From NCBI RefSeq assembly GCF_905147365.1, contig NC_056415.1, positions 10,372,001 through 10,436,000 of the forward strand: DNA of 64,000 nt, given 5' to 3'. The stretch is from Aricia agestis (Eukaryota; Arthropoda; Insecta; Lepidoptera; Lycaenidae). The translations under genes and the position numbers were made by a program. Within the stretch, counting starts at the first letter, position 1. The number at the start of each line of letters is the position of its first letter. Below, piece after piece: positions 11,098 through 24,239 of the stretch. Under the pieces are notes generated by a model. That model did not search any database. It saw only the letters and a list, made by a program, of their open reading frames with translations, and was not told the origin of the DNA.

Positions 11098-11389
11098 TAA
11101 GTAGGCATACTCTATCATTCTGTCTACTCTGTCATTACTATGTAACGACTTTTGTACTCGTATAAGAGATAACCAAAGGATAAAGATTATGGTAGGTCAA
11201 AAACAAAAGTCAAAAACAAGTCTGTTCATTCTGGCACTTTGGTAGCTACGACTGGTTTACATCGCAATTGTATCCCGTTGAAATATTTTTTAAATACAAA
11301 ATAATGATGTGTTTAGTGAATAGTGATAGACACACTTACACTATTGTACTTCCAACTAATATCAACTGATATGTATTCTGTGCTAATAT

Positions 11390-11512
11390 TATACATGCGA
11401 AAGTGTGTCTTAAGTCCCGGAAAAGGACATAGGATACTTTTTACCCCGGAAAAATGTACGGTTACCGCGCGATAAACTAATTTAGGAGCAACGGAGTTGC
11501 GGCCGTGATCTA
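11390..11512 (+). repeat. repeat B, truncated copy
   Basis: ATTATACATGCGAAAGTGTG, GTCCCGGAAAAGGACATAGG and GCAACGGAGTTGCGG are shared with other repeat B copies. Confidence 0.55.
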
Positions 11513-11985
11513 TATCTATATATATAAAACTCAACTCAAGGTGACTGACTGACATGGTGATCTATCAACGCACAGCCCAAACCACTGGACCGATCGGGCT
11601 GAAATTTGGCATGCAGGTAGATATTATGACGTAGGCATCCGCTAAGAAAGGATTTTGATAAATTCCAACCCCAAGGGGTTCAAATAGGGGATGAAAGTTT
11701 GTATATAATAATACTTCTTAACGCGAGCGAAGCCGCTTGCAAAAGCTCGTAATATATAAAACTCAAAAGTGACTGACTAACATGGTGATCTATCAACGCA
11801 CAGCCCAAACCACTGGACGGATCGGGCTGAAATTTGGCATGTAGGTAGATGTTATGACGTAGGCATCCGCTAAGAAAGGATTTTGATCAATTCTACCCCC
11901 ACGGGGCCAAGATACGGGATGAAAGTTTCTATATAATAATACTTGCTAACACGAGCGAAGCCGCAGGCAAAATCTCGTCTAGTAT
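11513..11985 (+). mobile_element. two tandem Helitron-like units
   Basis: Two head-to-tail units of about 235 bp (from about 11513 and 11750). Each has TATAAAACTC near its start, then ACATGGTGATCTATCAACGC, and ends near CGCGAGCGAAGCCGC or the variant ACGAGCGAAGCCGCAGGC plus CTCGT. A third unit, reversed, is at 38710-38945. The hairpin-like 3' end resembles lepidopteran non-autonomous Helitrons; I did not verify the exact termini. Confidence 0.5.
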
Positions 11986-12320
11986 TAGTTCAATAACTAA
12001 GATCGTGTTAAATTTAAATACTTAATTCATTAGTTTAATTCGGTCTTTTTGTATTCGATGCGAAATAGCAACAGGGAATTTCACTCACACGACACTTAAA
12101 ATCTGTACAGAAATACGGAAACACTATTAGACGATCGAGAGCCAATATATTTGCTCCAATTTTTCATTAAACTTTAGATTGACCAAGTGCAGCTCACATT
12201 TTTCGTGCCTCTTTCTGAGACTGTACATTAATTTATTATATACAGACGGAAAAGACAGAGTACCTAAAGTGTACCTACCCCAATTAAATAAACAACATAG
12301 CTACCGACATAAAAATAATA
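11986..12320. other. intergenic, nothing recognised
   Basis: No gene or repeat landmark seen. Confidence 0.4.
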
Positions 12321-12326
12321 CTTTTC

Positions 12327-12435
12327 AGGGTTCCGTACCCAAAGAGTAAAATTTCCGTACCCAAAGGGTTAAAATGGGAGCCCCTGTAATAAACGAAACT
12401 TGGTTGACTACGGAACCATAAATGGAACCCTAACC
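12327..12435 (+). repeat. fragment of repeat E (GGTTCCGTACCC family)
   Basis: GGGTTCCGTACCCAAAGAG and a second CCGTACCCAAAGGGT are landmarks of the fuller copies at 16909-17352 and 55712-56205. Confidence 0.5.
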
Positions 12436-13119
12436 TGAGTGAGCGAGTGAGGCCCTCTCACTCACTGAACGAAGCACAGAAGCGATTCAAACAGAAATAA
12501 AAAGGAATATTTAAAAATAAAACTTTTCTTAATTTTCACTTTTCCTGAGCGTGTAGTTCGAAAACAGATGAGAATTTGGAAAAACTGTATAAGATCTAAT
12601 TTATAGAGAATTTAATAAGCTCTAATGTCGTCATAGAATATTTTTTGCTACAACGCATGGTTTTTTAGTTATTGGCGAAAAACCAAAATTGAGACCTTTG
12701 TAACCCTCCCCTCCCTCCGGCTCACCTCCTAGACGTCAGGACTTTTAGTATGTTTTGTCCTTTGTAAAGTTCCTGCAGAAATTGCTTAGGTTCCCGCTCA
12801 CGTATTCTACAACCACTTTGTTGACTGAGCTACTAGATTTTTCCATGTTTTAGTGGTTAAACCGTAAGCCCGCAACAAAAAGAAGCATAATCGACTTATC
12901 TTCCCCGTACCAGTATTGGTGCATTGTGTATACTAAAGCCGAGGTAAGCCGGATATTTCGGACAGCTCACTTTAATAACCGCTGTCCATTTTTTATTGTT
13001 GCGTGAAAAATTTACGACTCTAATGCTCACAGATTTGTGCTGAATCCGCTTAAGCGTTGCGCGAAAACGCTAAAAATAGACCATTCTAGAATATTATCAT
13101 AATACTTTATGAAGTTACT

Positions 13120-13660
13120 AGCTGGTGCCCGCGACTTCGTCCGCGTCAGCATAGTAGATCACGTCCCAAGCACCCCCCCCCCAAGATACGACCGGTGCCG
13201 AAGCTCGCTGCATATAAATCAAACGACACTCGAAATCTGTATAGATACTCGTAATAACAAAGATGGATAGTTTTCTCCTTTTTGTTTTTGTGGTTCCTTA
13301 AACAAAGGGTAAAAACGGACCCTATTTAAGCAAACGTCAAACGCAAACGTCAATAAACTTTCATGTTTCTAACTCAAGAAATGACGGACTTTCATTCAAA
13401 CTTTCAACTCTTCACCCCCTTGGGGGTAGAATTTCTAAAAACGCTTAAATACCTATCCATTCATTTTTAATCAGCAGTCCAAAAATAAACTTTCATGTTT
13501 CTAACTTAAGAAATGACGGACTTTCATTTAAATTTTCAACCCCTATTTCACCCCCTTGGGGGTAGAATTTTCAGAAACGCTTAAACACGTATCCAATCAT
13601 TTTTAATCAGTAACCCAAACATAAAATTTCATGTTTCTAAATCAAAAATCCGGTCGATCT
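13120..13660 (+). repeat. dispersed repeat with about 2.5 tandem 135-bp units
   Basis: Starts ACTAGCTGGTGCCCGCGACT. From about 13351 the block AATAAACTTTCATGTTTCTA ... CCCCCTTGGGGGTAGAATTT repeats with a period of about 135 bp (about 13351, 13485, 13620 partial). Confidence 0.55.
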
Positions 13661-14127
13661 CTCAATGATAGAATTTTATACAATGTGTTAAAATATTAAC
13701 TTAGTTCAATGCACGGTTATGGCAATAAATGCAAAATTCGTTAAAATTAGATGCATTTTGTGATTTTTTTCTATCGAGAAAATTTTAAGATATCATGTTT
13801 TTGCTCAGATCGGATTCTCGGAAATATAATGTAGTATCTAATTTTAGAAAACGAAACAATTCGGGGCTTATTTTCAAGTATAAAAATGAACTATAAAATC
13901 GACACTTTAGGCTTAGTCAATGAAGAAAATACTTAAATCGGTTAAGTTTTGGAAAAGGAATCAGCGGATAACAAATCGAAGATTTTCTGTTCTTTTATTA
14001 GCACTTTTGTCGTGTTGTCTCTATCGCGCTCTGCGGTGGGAGACTTGAGATTGGTGAGACAGCAATACATTTTCAAATACCTATTTTCAATTTCTCTCGC
14101 CCCTGGTGTATCCTCTTAAGTCTTCGC

Positions 14128-14478
14128 TGTTTGTCCGTCGTCCATCCGTATGTCACCAGGCTGGATCTCGAGAATCACAATAGCTAGATAGTTGCAATTT
14201 TCCCCAATTATTTATTTCTGTTTTCGTTATAAAAGCTAATAGTCCATTTATAAATAGGGGGCCTCATACAACAAACACGATTTTTTCCCCTTTTTTGCTC
14301 TATATCCATAATGGTAACAGGGAGGTTTTTGAAAATTTCAGAAAATACTCAACTGTATTTTAACTTTAATAATTAGTAATAAAAATTTAATAAAAATATT
14401 ATTTAAGGGGGGCTCCCATACAAATTTACGGTACGGAACCCTATGTACGCCAGTCCGACTCGCACTTGGCCGGTTTCA
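14128..14478 (+). repeat. repeat E, 3' part
   Basis: Begins with GTCCGTCGTCCATCCGTATG and CACCAGGCTGGATCTCGAGA and ends GTACGGAACCCTATGTAC ... CCGACTCGCACTTGGCCGGT. Same order as at 16909-17352. Confidence 0.55.
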
Positions 14479-14840
14479 TTATTTTTCCTTTCATTGTGAA
14501 TAAAGACCTATCCGAGTACCAAATTTCAAGGTTCTAAGTCTACTAGAAGTACCTTAGAATTTTGATGATCTGTCAGTCAATGAGTGACAAAATGTAGTAA
14601 CTTTGACCATCCATAACTATTAAACTGTTTATCGAAATTTCATGCAATTTGGAGGTTAAGCTAGTTTTAGTACTTGCAACTAGAGACCGAAATCCTAAAT
14701 TCCTAGCTTTGTTAATATCGAAGATAAAGGGGGTGTGAAAGAGCCGCGAACTGCTTCGAGAAAAGTATGGTACGGCCGTGCCTTTGCTAAAAAGCTTGGC
14801 TGGGGCACTGCCGTGCCCCCAGACTTCGGATGTGCTCACG
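14479..14840. repeat. tail of a dispersed repeat
   Basis: The motif GGGGCACTGCCGTGCCCCCA near 14802-14821 is palindromic and of the kind found at ends of lepidopteran dispersed repeats. Short overlapping frames here are not convincing genes. Confidence 0.3.
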
Positions 14841-16908
14841 GAAAATATTTATCAAAAAATATCAAATTTTGTCAGTCACAAAGCAGGGACACGGAAAATT
14901 GTTGCCGAATAAAAAACTGCAACTTTGTGCTCTTAGTTCCTTGAAATGTTTTGAAAAGAATTGAATCGCAACTAGGTATAATATTAAATTAAAAATTATT
15001 AAAAAATAATAAATTTCGATGGTTAATAAATATCCAAAATCTTAATAGTGTTTGTGATATTTATTACGTACTTACTTCGAAACAGACTTCTGTGACCACT
15101 GAAAAATCACCAAAATGAAATGAAAAGAGATGTTTGAAAATTCAGTGGAAACGAAAATCGGCAAAGCTTGACTTCAACCTACTTCTTGTAGGAGAAAATA
15201 TTAGAGGCAATTTAGGGAATAACTACTTAATATATTTTATTAATTATTATTGACCGACTTCCAAAAAGGAGGAGGGAATACGTTCGGCTGTATGTATCTT
15301 TTTTTCTGATTTATATTGTATAGTGCTGTACTATATAGAATTTCATCCATGTAACACTTAAATAAATGAAACTATGTTTGTTGGACAAACATAAAAAATA
15401 AGTAAGTACATGAATCTACGTCATAAAGCACCTAATCTTTTGACCTGATGGCTGATTCCCGTACTTATTACATACAAAGTTAGCAAGTGATCTAGCGGCA
15501 TCGTTCCGCTAGATGACCACGCCATAAACTGGAACTTTTCGAATCGCAGCAATCAAAAGTGCTGTAAAAAGTTGCCGCGCACCAAATCTTAGTTGGGGCC
15601 ATAGAAAAGCACTTGTTGTTACGAACTACACCCTGTAAGCTATCTAACTTTGCTTTTAGCTTCGCGAGCCGAACACACTTCAGCCCACACGTTTTCGCTT
15701 ATAAAATCAATGCAGACTTAACAAGTTCGCTAGTTAATGGGTCGGAAGTTCGCGTGCTACCGACTTAGCTCGATATTATGCCTTCTCATATAAGAAATAT
15801 TCAGTGACTTTAAACAAAATTCTTTGTTGGAGAAAATAGTTTCGAGCGTGTTTCGCTCGAGCTGTTCTATTATGCTAAGTTTGTGTTAGCAGATTGTTAG
15901 GTGTTTTAAGTTTAAATACTTTGACGCTTCAATCGAGATAATGAAGAAAATACTTTGTATCCAACATGCAGTGTTTAGCATAGAAACGATAGTCAAAGTT
16001 ACGATCTATACATTTTGACATTATACTATGCGTCGAGTTTATAGGAGGACTGGCTACCAAAATCTACTTACTTAAAGGATCGGTGACTAATTGATTTTAA
16101 TTAACAAGACCGACACCCCCATTTTTCCCGCTGACTTATTTCGCGGCTTTTTAATGTGACCACTTCGAAGTAGGAGGTTCATTCAGAAAGTTTGAAATCG
16201 AATTAAATTCGCCCCTTTAACTAAACTCAATTTTCTTTCACGACTTCATTAAGCGCAGCCATTCCGGTGAGCCTCAGTAATGACCTCAAACGGCGTTAAA
16301 TCAAGATCCTCGAGGAAGATAAAAGTAACTGAAATTTAATACTTTTATCAAATATCGGTCTTTTGTCTCTAATCTCCTTTTAACATAAAGGAATCGAATC
16401 TACAAATGCCGGCGTCTCCGCGGCCCGCTCGGGGGAAAATCAAACGTCTCCGGAAAATAATTAACGACACACAAATTGAGATGTAGGCTTTTCGCTTTCG
16501 AAACTCATTCGTTTGTTTTACTGCGACCTGTACTTAGCATACATTAAAATTTTAATGGAAGTCGCCAGTTACTAGTACAACATTTACATTACACATTAGC
16601 TTTCATCTATCCGGAAATGAATATAATGCGATATAATATTATGCGTTTCTCGCATATCTTTAAAGTTTATAACTTACGTAAAGTGTCATAGACATTAATA
16701 TTTTTAGATCGGTTCCATACAACTAAAAATGAAGAAATAATGATCTTTTCCGTTCCTAACAACGTTCTACGACGATGCTACGAACCTACCGAGCGTGCTA
16801 CGAGTGTTCACAGTTTTCCTTTATCATTGCTCGTCAATCTCATCGACATCGAATCTTAGATTCGTTTTCCAAATATTATACGAGATAGTTGGAAAAGTAG
16901 CGTATGTA
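14841..16908. other. intergenic, no supported gene
   Basis: A small hairpin (GATCTAGCGG/CCGCTAGATG, about 15490-15516) and otherwise single-copy-looking sequence. The block at about 16090-16470 is less AT-rich and could be regulatory, but nothing in it is diagnostic. Confidence 0.35.
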
Positions 16909-17352
16909 TTCCGTACCCAAAGGGTAAAAACGGGACCCTATTACTAAGACTTCGTTGTGCGTCCGTCCGTCCGTCTGTCTGTCTGTGTGTCTCCAGGCTG
17001 TAACTCAAGAACCACTATAGCTAGACTTATTAAATTTTCACTGATTGTGTATATATGTTGCCGCTATAACAACAAATAGGTACTAAAAATAAAATAAAGT
17101 TACTATTTAAGGGCATACAAAAACGTGATTTTTGGCCTTTATAGCTCGTAAGCAATAATGATAACATTTAGGCACTTAAAATTTTCATAAAATCCTTAAT
17201 TATATTTGAACTTTAATAATAATTAATAAGAACTTTAAAATTAAGTAAATATTTAAATATTTACTTTTTAAATATTTACTTAATTTTTTTGTCTACTTTC
17301 ACTCTATACCGGTACGGAACCCTTCGGGCGCGAGTCCGACTCGCACTTGGGT
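16909..17352 (+). repeat. repeat E, fuller copy
   Basis: TCCGTACCCAAAGGGTAAAA, then a (CCGT)n/(CTGT)n microsatellite near 16965-16985, then CCAGGCTGTAACTCAAGAAC, ending GGTACGGAACCC ... GAGTCCGACTCGCACTTGG. The reverse-oriented copy is at 55712-56205. Confidence 0.6.
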
Positions 17353-17924
17353 GATTATTTATATTTATTAAAATTATCAGTGAAATAAAACAAGCTGTCC
17401 CTATATAGCAGGACGGGCTCTCCGGGCCGGAATCATACGGCGCCTAGCAACTTTTTAACCGGCAAATACATAGAAAAGTTTCATCCTCCGATTACAAATA
17501 ATACTTTCTTCATGAAAACGTTTTGATTGCGTATTGTGGGGCCGCGTTACTTCATTATACTCAATTCGTAGCCGCGGAGCCTTCAATTTGAGAATCATCT
17601 TAAAAGGCCTGTTGAATAATTCAAATCTTGAATTTTTGACGAGAATCTACATTCACCGTGTCTGAAAGAGAATTTATGGAAATACGTCTCACTCAATAAC
17701 TCTAATGGCTTCTAAATTTCAATATTTTCTTGGCGTGTTTCAAAGGCGATCAGGTTGTGGGTTTTGTTGTGACGACGAGGTTGCTATTGTAATTACGAAG
17801 TTTGTTTCAATATTTGTTACTTAACAATAAGCTTTACAATTCAACAGATAGCAGCTTCTTGTAATACAAGTTGATATATTTTTGTGCTAGACTTACAAAG
17901 TTTACTTACGACTTGTAACTAACT
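17353..17924. other. intergenic, nothing recognised
   Basis: No ORF or repeat landmark. Confidence 0.35.
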
Positions 17925-18185
17925 TGAAACCGGCGTGAAACAGCGCTTGCGCTGTGTTTCGCCGAGTGAGTGAGCTTACCGGAGGCCAGATCCCCTACCC
18001 TATTCCCTTCCCTACCCGCCCCTATTTCCTTCCCTTCCCATCCCTACCCTCCCCTATTACCCTATTCCCTCTTAAAATGCCGGCAACGCATCTGCAGCTC
18101 CTCTGATGCTGCGAGTATCCATGGGTGACGGAAGTTGCTTTCCATCAGGTGACCCGTTTGCTCGTTTGCCCCTTATTACATTAAA
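17925..18185 (+). repeat. SINE-like repeat C, copy 2
   Basis: ACCGGCGTGAAACAGCGCTT hairpin, CCCTA tract, TGCGAGTATCCATGGGTGAC, then CCATCAGGTGACCCGTTTGC and an A-run. Confidence 0.65.
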
Positions 18186-19325
18186 AAAGGACTTGGTGAA
18201 CACTTTCTGATGATAAAAGTGTAGTTTCTTTTAAGTACCCACAGCATATTGTATTAAATTGTGCTCAAAACCTAAGTGAAAATACCTTCTTATGTTACTT
18301 TACAAACTTTTAATGTTGCATCCTAAGCTAGAATTATGATATATAGCCACGAGCGATTTAAATTTAGATAAGTTGAAAGTATTTTATCTGCCCGGGAGTG
18401 GAGTTTAAAGAGTACTTAAACTAAAGTTAGGGGGTGCAGGTGTACATTATGACGTTAAATTTATACACTCATAAACAAGTTTTTGATACGACGAGATTGA
18501 AACGGCCCTGCTGTGAAACTGTTAAAACTATATTTTTATGCATTTTGTGGCATAAAGTGTTCCAATTTTAAAACTGGGGTGACGGCTCGTTTTGAAATTG
18601 TTTTTACACATACATCAAAGTTATAGTTTAAAAATAAATGGGTCATTCTGACATAAATATTGCTACATACACTGTAACGGAGATCACGGAAGAAAAACGT
18701 GTGCTTTCTTCTGTACTTACTTACAATAATTGTTACAGTGCTAGTTGTTACATAAAAAACTTACTCTCGAGCGTAATTTTCACTCGAATAGTTTCATTTT
18801 GACTATGATGAAGTGCAAACAAGCTGGATATTTTTGTTACAAAATAAAAAACAATATGTAAGACCGAATTCAACAAAAGCGTGTATCGATGAAAACAAAC
18901 AATACGGGCCGAAGTAACGGACACCTCACGTAGTACAATATGAAAATGTATGCATGAATTCCATTTAAAACGGACACTCCACAAATATATTTATGAATTC
19001 ACGTATTAATACACCGCCATAATGCATGTGCTTAACTTCACTATATTCGGTTATAACCACCACGATATCGCTGACACAGATTTAACGCAAACAGTTTCAT
19101 TTAAGTTTTAATTGATGTAAGTATGAAAGAACTTAATAACTTAAATATAATAGTTAGACATTTACATAAATAAGTACTACGTACTTAGGTACTCAGTCAT
19201 TTACTTGTCCAGTGTGACGAAAGTTACATGGTATATTAGGTATAATACAAACAGATAGACAGAGATGGACAGAATTACTTACATTATCACACTCCGTTTT
19301 TAGCTAGCCTGGGATGATCTCATTC
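18186..19325. other. intergenic, nothing recognised
   Basis: AT-rich, with only short random frames. Confidence 0.35.
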
Positions 19326-19328
19326 TTA

Positions 19329-19890
19329 AGGCCTTTCCACACGACGTATTTTTTGCGCACTGACGACGCGCGCTTCTGATGCGCTCGTCTTCTGCGCGTT
19401 TTCATCGCGTTTTGGCAGATATAAAGTTAAGAGCCCATATGACCCTAACTTGACTACATACATTAACCTAGATCTCAAAATCTGTAAGGTCTAGAAAACT
19501 GATTATTTGACACAAGTAACTTCAGTTCATAAAGATTTAATATCTAAAAAGGTATTGATAAAACCTAAATTTGCTCAAAACACTTTTTTCATAATCATTA
19601 TAGTTCGTCTATTATTCAAGTAAAACTAACTCGGCGATGATTCCGCGCCGTCCTTTTTCACCTGGTATATGAAAGACGGGCGTGAGTCTGAAGAGAGAAG
19701 GACGATGATGGATTTTTAGAGTCAGGTGAGCTCTTAAGAGCTGGTACACATTGGGTGGTTTGAAGCGCGCGCTTCAAAACGCCCAATATGTACCGGGCCT
19801 AAACGTGTCGGCTTCCCTACGTTTGCTGAGCGTTTAACTTCCGTTTGTATCCATACGAACAAGCGTAAAAAACGTCGTGTGGAAGGGCCC
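19329..19890. mobile_element. 562-bp Harbinger-type non-autonomous element with a nested palindrome
   Basis: Ends AGGCCTTTCCACACGACGTA and ACGTCGTGTGGAAGGGCCC, with TTA on both sides (19326-19328, 19891-19893). A 66-bp near-palindrome (AGAGCTGGTACACATTGGGT ... GCCCAATATGTACCGGGCC) at about 19736-19801 looks inserted. A shorter relative is at 24830-25032. Confidence 0.65.
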
Positions 19891-20452
19891 TTAGGCAGCT
19901 TAGGCTTAGGTACTAAGTATATAAAAAAACTTTGATTTCGTGCACAAATTCTTTCTAATAATAAAATTGTAACTTCCAATATTGAATATAAACATCGCAA
20001 CAAAGAAATTTAATAACCAAAAAAGGGCAAAAGACAAAAATGTTTGCAAAATAACGTTAACATAAATTACGAAACAATGCAAGTTCAAAGCGGCCCATAT
20101 GTCGCCTGCCCCGTAAACAATGTTCCTTTGTAAAACTCGCGGCATTATGCCACCGACTCCTATTCCTTTGTCACAACTATACGGATAAATGTCATACGCA
20201 GCCCTGCCCCTGGCCCTATTCCTACCCTATTCACACAATTAATTAGATTGTATTCATGCTAGTTTTATATGACTTATGATTTTGGATCGGACGTGATGCG
20301 CACTTTAGCGTAGCGATACGAAATCGAAATTGTGCCGTTTCGTCCCACTTTTCACGCGGCCCTAACTGAAGACAATTTTCATACTAGACTACGTAATAGG
20401 CATTTGAGCCCGTTTAGTTTAGGTTATTAGTTAGCATGATACCGTACCCTAA

Positions 20453-20613
20453 ACGCTCGTTCAGACGTGCGCGTTTGTTGTGCGCGACGTGTTTTCCCAA
20501 AAGCTAGAGCATTTTGAGCTTTTACGTTAAAATTATTACATACTTAAAGTTTATTTTATAAATTTCCACAAACACCGCGTACGCGTGGACAAAGCGCACG
20601 TCTGAACACGCCC
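20453..20613. mobile_element. 161-bp MITE with TAA target duplication
   Basis: ACGCTCGTTCAGACGTGCGC faces GCGCACGTCTGAACACGCCC; TAA lies at 20450-20452 and 20614-20616. Confidence 0.6.
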
Positions 20614-20616
20614 TAA

Positions 20617-21385
20617 TTGTCATAAGACCGCAGTCCGCAATTGTATGTATAGGCACAGATTTAATAAATAGTTAAGTACTACGTAAGTATAGGGCCAATA
20701 CCATATCGTTAGCAGTCATCCTACTTTTAACACCCTAGAAATCCAATAATAGGATTTTCTGTAATATGAACTCTTGTGGTACCAATAATAAATTTTGGAT
20801 GATTAACCTTGTATTGAGATAAGCCGCTTATCCTCCCAACTAACATCCAAGGAAATCTCGCAACAACGGAAATCGGCAACGCTCGCCCGAGCGCTCCTCA
20901 CAACATAACCGAGCCAAACGGTAAATTCCACGTACAAATATTTGCCTACCGAGTACATTCATAATGAGAAGTCAGCAACCGGAGGCGTTAAGCCGAATGT
21001 AAAGGTCTCCCCAGGAAGAGGAATGTCAAATATTATTGTATCCACTTGACAATTAAATCTACCAATTCCGAGAACATGCGATTCAGTTCCAAGAGAAATG
21101 TTCATAGATCAATTTTGGATCTAAATCCTGACAACAAAACTCCGAGTACTAAACTGAATAGATGCAGTGAGTAACTTAAAATTGATGTGAAAAACGTTTT
21201 CAATGAAATAAAACAGGAAACTCCCTCTCCAAGAATTTTTAATTGAATCTAAACAGTCAATAACTGCGTTAGTATGTCAATAATTGCTATAATTACATTT
21301 CGCTGTGGGTTCCTACATACGTAAAATGTTCTGACTCGAACAAAGGATACAAAATATTTAAATTTTGATCAATTTTGGTGGTACA
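20617..21385. other. intergenic, nothing recognised
   Basis: Moderately GC block at about 20825-21010 without a usable frame. Confidence 0.35.
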
Positions 21386-21505
21386 ATTAAATTGTCAAAT
21401 CGCCGAACCGATTTCGATTAAGCGGATGCTTTGGATCCTAAAAAAGGACACAGAAAAGTTTTTATGATGGAAAAGTTTATGGTTTCTACGTGTGTATACA
21501 CATTT

Positions 21506-21661
21506 CAGGCGCGGTCCCAGCCTGAAATTTTGGAGGGGTCACTATACTAAAAATTTATTGGCAAAAATTTCCTTTTATTATTTGGCAAGATTTTGAGATT
21601 TTTCAATTTGACCTTCGATTTTGGGGGGGCTCATGTCCCCTATAACCTTCGACCGCGCCTG
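21506..21661. mobile_element. 156-bp hAT-type MITE with exact 8-bp target duplication
   Basis: Terminal repeats CAGGCGCGGTC and GACCGCGCCTG, flanked by ACACATTT on both sides (21498-21505 and 21662-21669). An 8-bp duplication is the hAT signature. It contains TTTTGGAGGGG and TTTGGGGGGGC tracts. Confidence 0.75.
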
Positions 21662-21669
21662 ACACATTT

Positions 21670-22861
21670 CCATTTTCTGCACGAAAAAAGTTGCAGACAA
21701 TATCTAGAGTATTCTATATTTAAAATGCGATATCTACTTACTAGTTACTACATTTTTATAATATTTCATAAACAGTGTTCTTAATAAAAAATATTTACAC
21801 CTCCATGGCGTAATATTTTCAGCATAGAGGATTAATAGGTGCGCCTCGATGCGTCCACAAAGGCCTGCAGCCTTTTTATACAGCTTTCATACCGCACGCC
21901 ATTGTACTGTGATTTCAACCGCATTGTGTTAAATAATAAAAAAATCTTCCCTGGAACTTTAAATGGAAGAATGAGTATGGTGGACGGCGCATGCATAATT
22001 TACAAACGCGGGCTGTTAGACTACCTATTACTTAGTATAATCAAAGAGCTTGGATCGTCGCATTTGATCGTGTTTTAATTTGAACTTCATTACGAATATG
22101 ATATCTTTTATGAAGTTGTTAACGTTGATTTATATTGAAGTAGATGCATGCAGTTTTGTTTAAAAGTGTAACTTAAAACCTATTTTCAAATGTTCCATTT
22201 TCAACTTCGGAAGCTACGAATAATAAAAACTATTCGAAAGTCATAATAAAGTCATATTAAGTCTTTAAGAACAGCATTCGATAGGAAAGAGAACTAATGC
22301 GGTTTTCACACAATTTCACACTTAAGCGATTTGTCTCGTTCACTGAAAGACTGAAACAAGCAATTACATAGGACTCGTACAAACGAGCAATTTTAAGAGA
22401 CTGGAAAATATACCTCAAGTCAGCAGACAGAATTTGTCTCGCCATAACAAAGCATTAAAGGAGCTCGGGAGGTTTAGAAAACAAAGGACTTAGCCCCAGG
22501 AGGAACAACAAAGTGTTTGTAGATTTTGTTCCCGCTGTGGACGTTTCGGTGTAGACTCTGGTAAACAGGCATTTGTGAATTTGGAATAGTGCATTGTGGA
22601 CGAAAGCAGCTTCTTTTGTGTCCGGTTTTTAAAGTGTTTTATCTTTTCAATGGCAAATGATTAGTTAACTTTTTAAGCTTGAAACGCTAGTGTAAAGATG
22701 TAGCACTTGTCAAAAGATCTCCTGAGAAACTAAACATTAGGTTTCTACTTTGTACCTAAGAAGGTAATCTAAGAGATCGCAACAGGACTGATTCGCAAGA
22801 CAGTATGCCCACAGAATAAGTCTCCTTCAAAACATTAACGAAAGTCAAAATATAAAACACT
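21670..22861. other. intergenic, nothing recognised
   Basis: No supported gene. Short frames at 21839-22078 (plus) and 22257-22445 (minus) show no family features. Confidence 0.35.
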
Positions 22862-23096
22862 AGATGACGCGGACGGACGCCCGCAACTCCGTTGCGCCAA
22901 AATTTGTTTATCACGTGGGAAACGTACATTTTTCCGGGATAAAAAGTCACCTATGTCCTTTGGACTCAAAGTATCTCCATATCAAATTTCAGCAAAATCG
23001 GTTCAGCGGTTTTAACAGACAGACACACAGACTGCAGACGGACAGACAGACAGACACACTTTCGCATTTATAATATTACTTAGTATGGATAGTATG
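22862..23096 (-). repeat. repeat B, copy
   Basis: Reverse orientation: CCCGCAACTCCGTTGCGCCA ... CTATGTCCTTTGGACTCAAA ... CAGACAGACACACTTTCGCA TTTATAATATTA. Confidence 0.6.
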
Positions 23097-23989
23097 GAAG
23101 TATCTAAATATGGAAGTAAGTATGAATAATATTAAAGCGAATTCCTAGGCCAAAGAATAATTAAGAAATAGACCACGCAATCTACCTCTATATTATAGGT
23201 AACTTTTACGTATAACGACGACGACGCTCACCTATAAACTATCTCTGGGCCTTAGCATAGAAATAGTTGGTGAGCTTCGGAACGCATATGCTGATACAAT
23301 CTTTAATCATCGCACCTTTTACGGGCCACCTACATACATAATGTCAAGTGCGCTTTGTGAGCTGAAATGAGACCGGAGATAAGGATCTCGTCAGGGCCGT
23401 AACTACCGCCGAATCTGTCGCATTAATTTTACAGAGAACCCAGGCCACGGGGGCCCCAAAAGTCCGTAAGTAAAAATTACTTAAAAAGTTTCAAACATCA
23501 CAAATCACAAACGTAAAATCAGTTTCTTTGTTTCACACGTAAAGCGTGCTTTCAAAAGTTGGCAAAGCTTTATACATTGTTTTTTCTTTTGCGAGAAACT
23601 ATTCCAAGTAAATCCAAACAAATTGTTATATTAGAGGCCCCACCGAGGCACGCTACGCTTCTGGATCTGGGAGTCGTCTCGGGGATCTATTGCACTTTTA
23701 ATTATGTGAGTTACGAGCCCGACCCTCGCGTTTAAGCGTTTTCTACATTTCGAACATTGTTCCACACACTTACACTTGTGCCCTGTTACGATATGAATAG
23801 GTGTGCAATTTGTAAAGTTCAACGCGGTTTTGTGTTGCGACTTATTTTCTGAGTGAAACAGAATGAGAAAAATAATTTCAGTAAGTATATAAAAAAATAC
23901 ATTTTTATTTGTTTTATAGTCCAATTTATTTACATAACTACCTACATTATGCCTTACAATTTCGATTCTTACCTATTTCCCAAAGCTCA
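23097..23989. other. intergenic; possible decayed retroelement C-terminus on the minus strand
   Basis: The minus-strand frame at 23631-23924 contains CKCVEQCSKCRKRLNARVGL and VTHIIK, which faintly resembles the Cys-rich C-terminal finger of some insect non-LTR ORF2 proteins. Nothing else supports it, so no gene is called. Confidence 0.25.
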
Positions 23990-24235
23990 TCCATACTTCC
24001 ATACAAATATTATAAATTCGAAAGTGTGTCTGTTTGTCTTTCGGTCTGTCTGTCTGTTAAACCTCTTCACGCCCAAACCGCTGAACCGATTTTTCTAAAA
24101 TTTGGCATGGAGATACTTTGAGTCCCGGGAAAGGACATAGGATAGTTTTTATCCCGGAAAAATGTACGATTACCGCGCGATAGACGAATTTTGACGCAAC
24201 ATTTACAAGTTGCGGGCGTCATCGAGTAACCAAAT
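23990..24235 (+). repeat. repeat B, best-preserved plus-strand copy
   Basis: AATATTATAAATTCGAAAGT, a CTGT microsatellite, GAGTCCCGGGAAAGGACATA and AAAAATGTACGATTACCGCG, ending near GTTGCGGGCGTCATCGAGTA. It abuts the reversed repeat C copy that follows. Confidence 0.6.
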
Positions 24236-24239
24236 ATAC

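Noticed and set aside
23631..23924. Zinc-finger gene
   Set aside because: Only one CxxC...H pattern, no start-to-stop structure and no conserved neighbourhood; at most a retroelement fragment.
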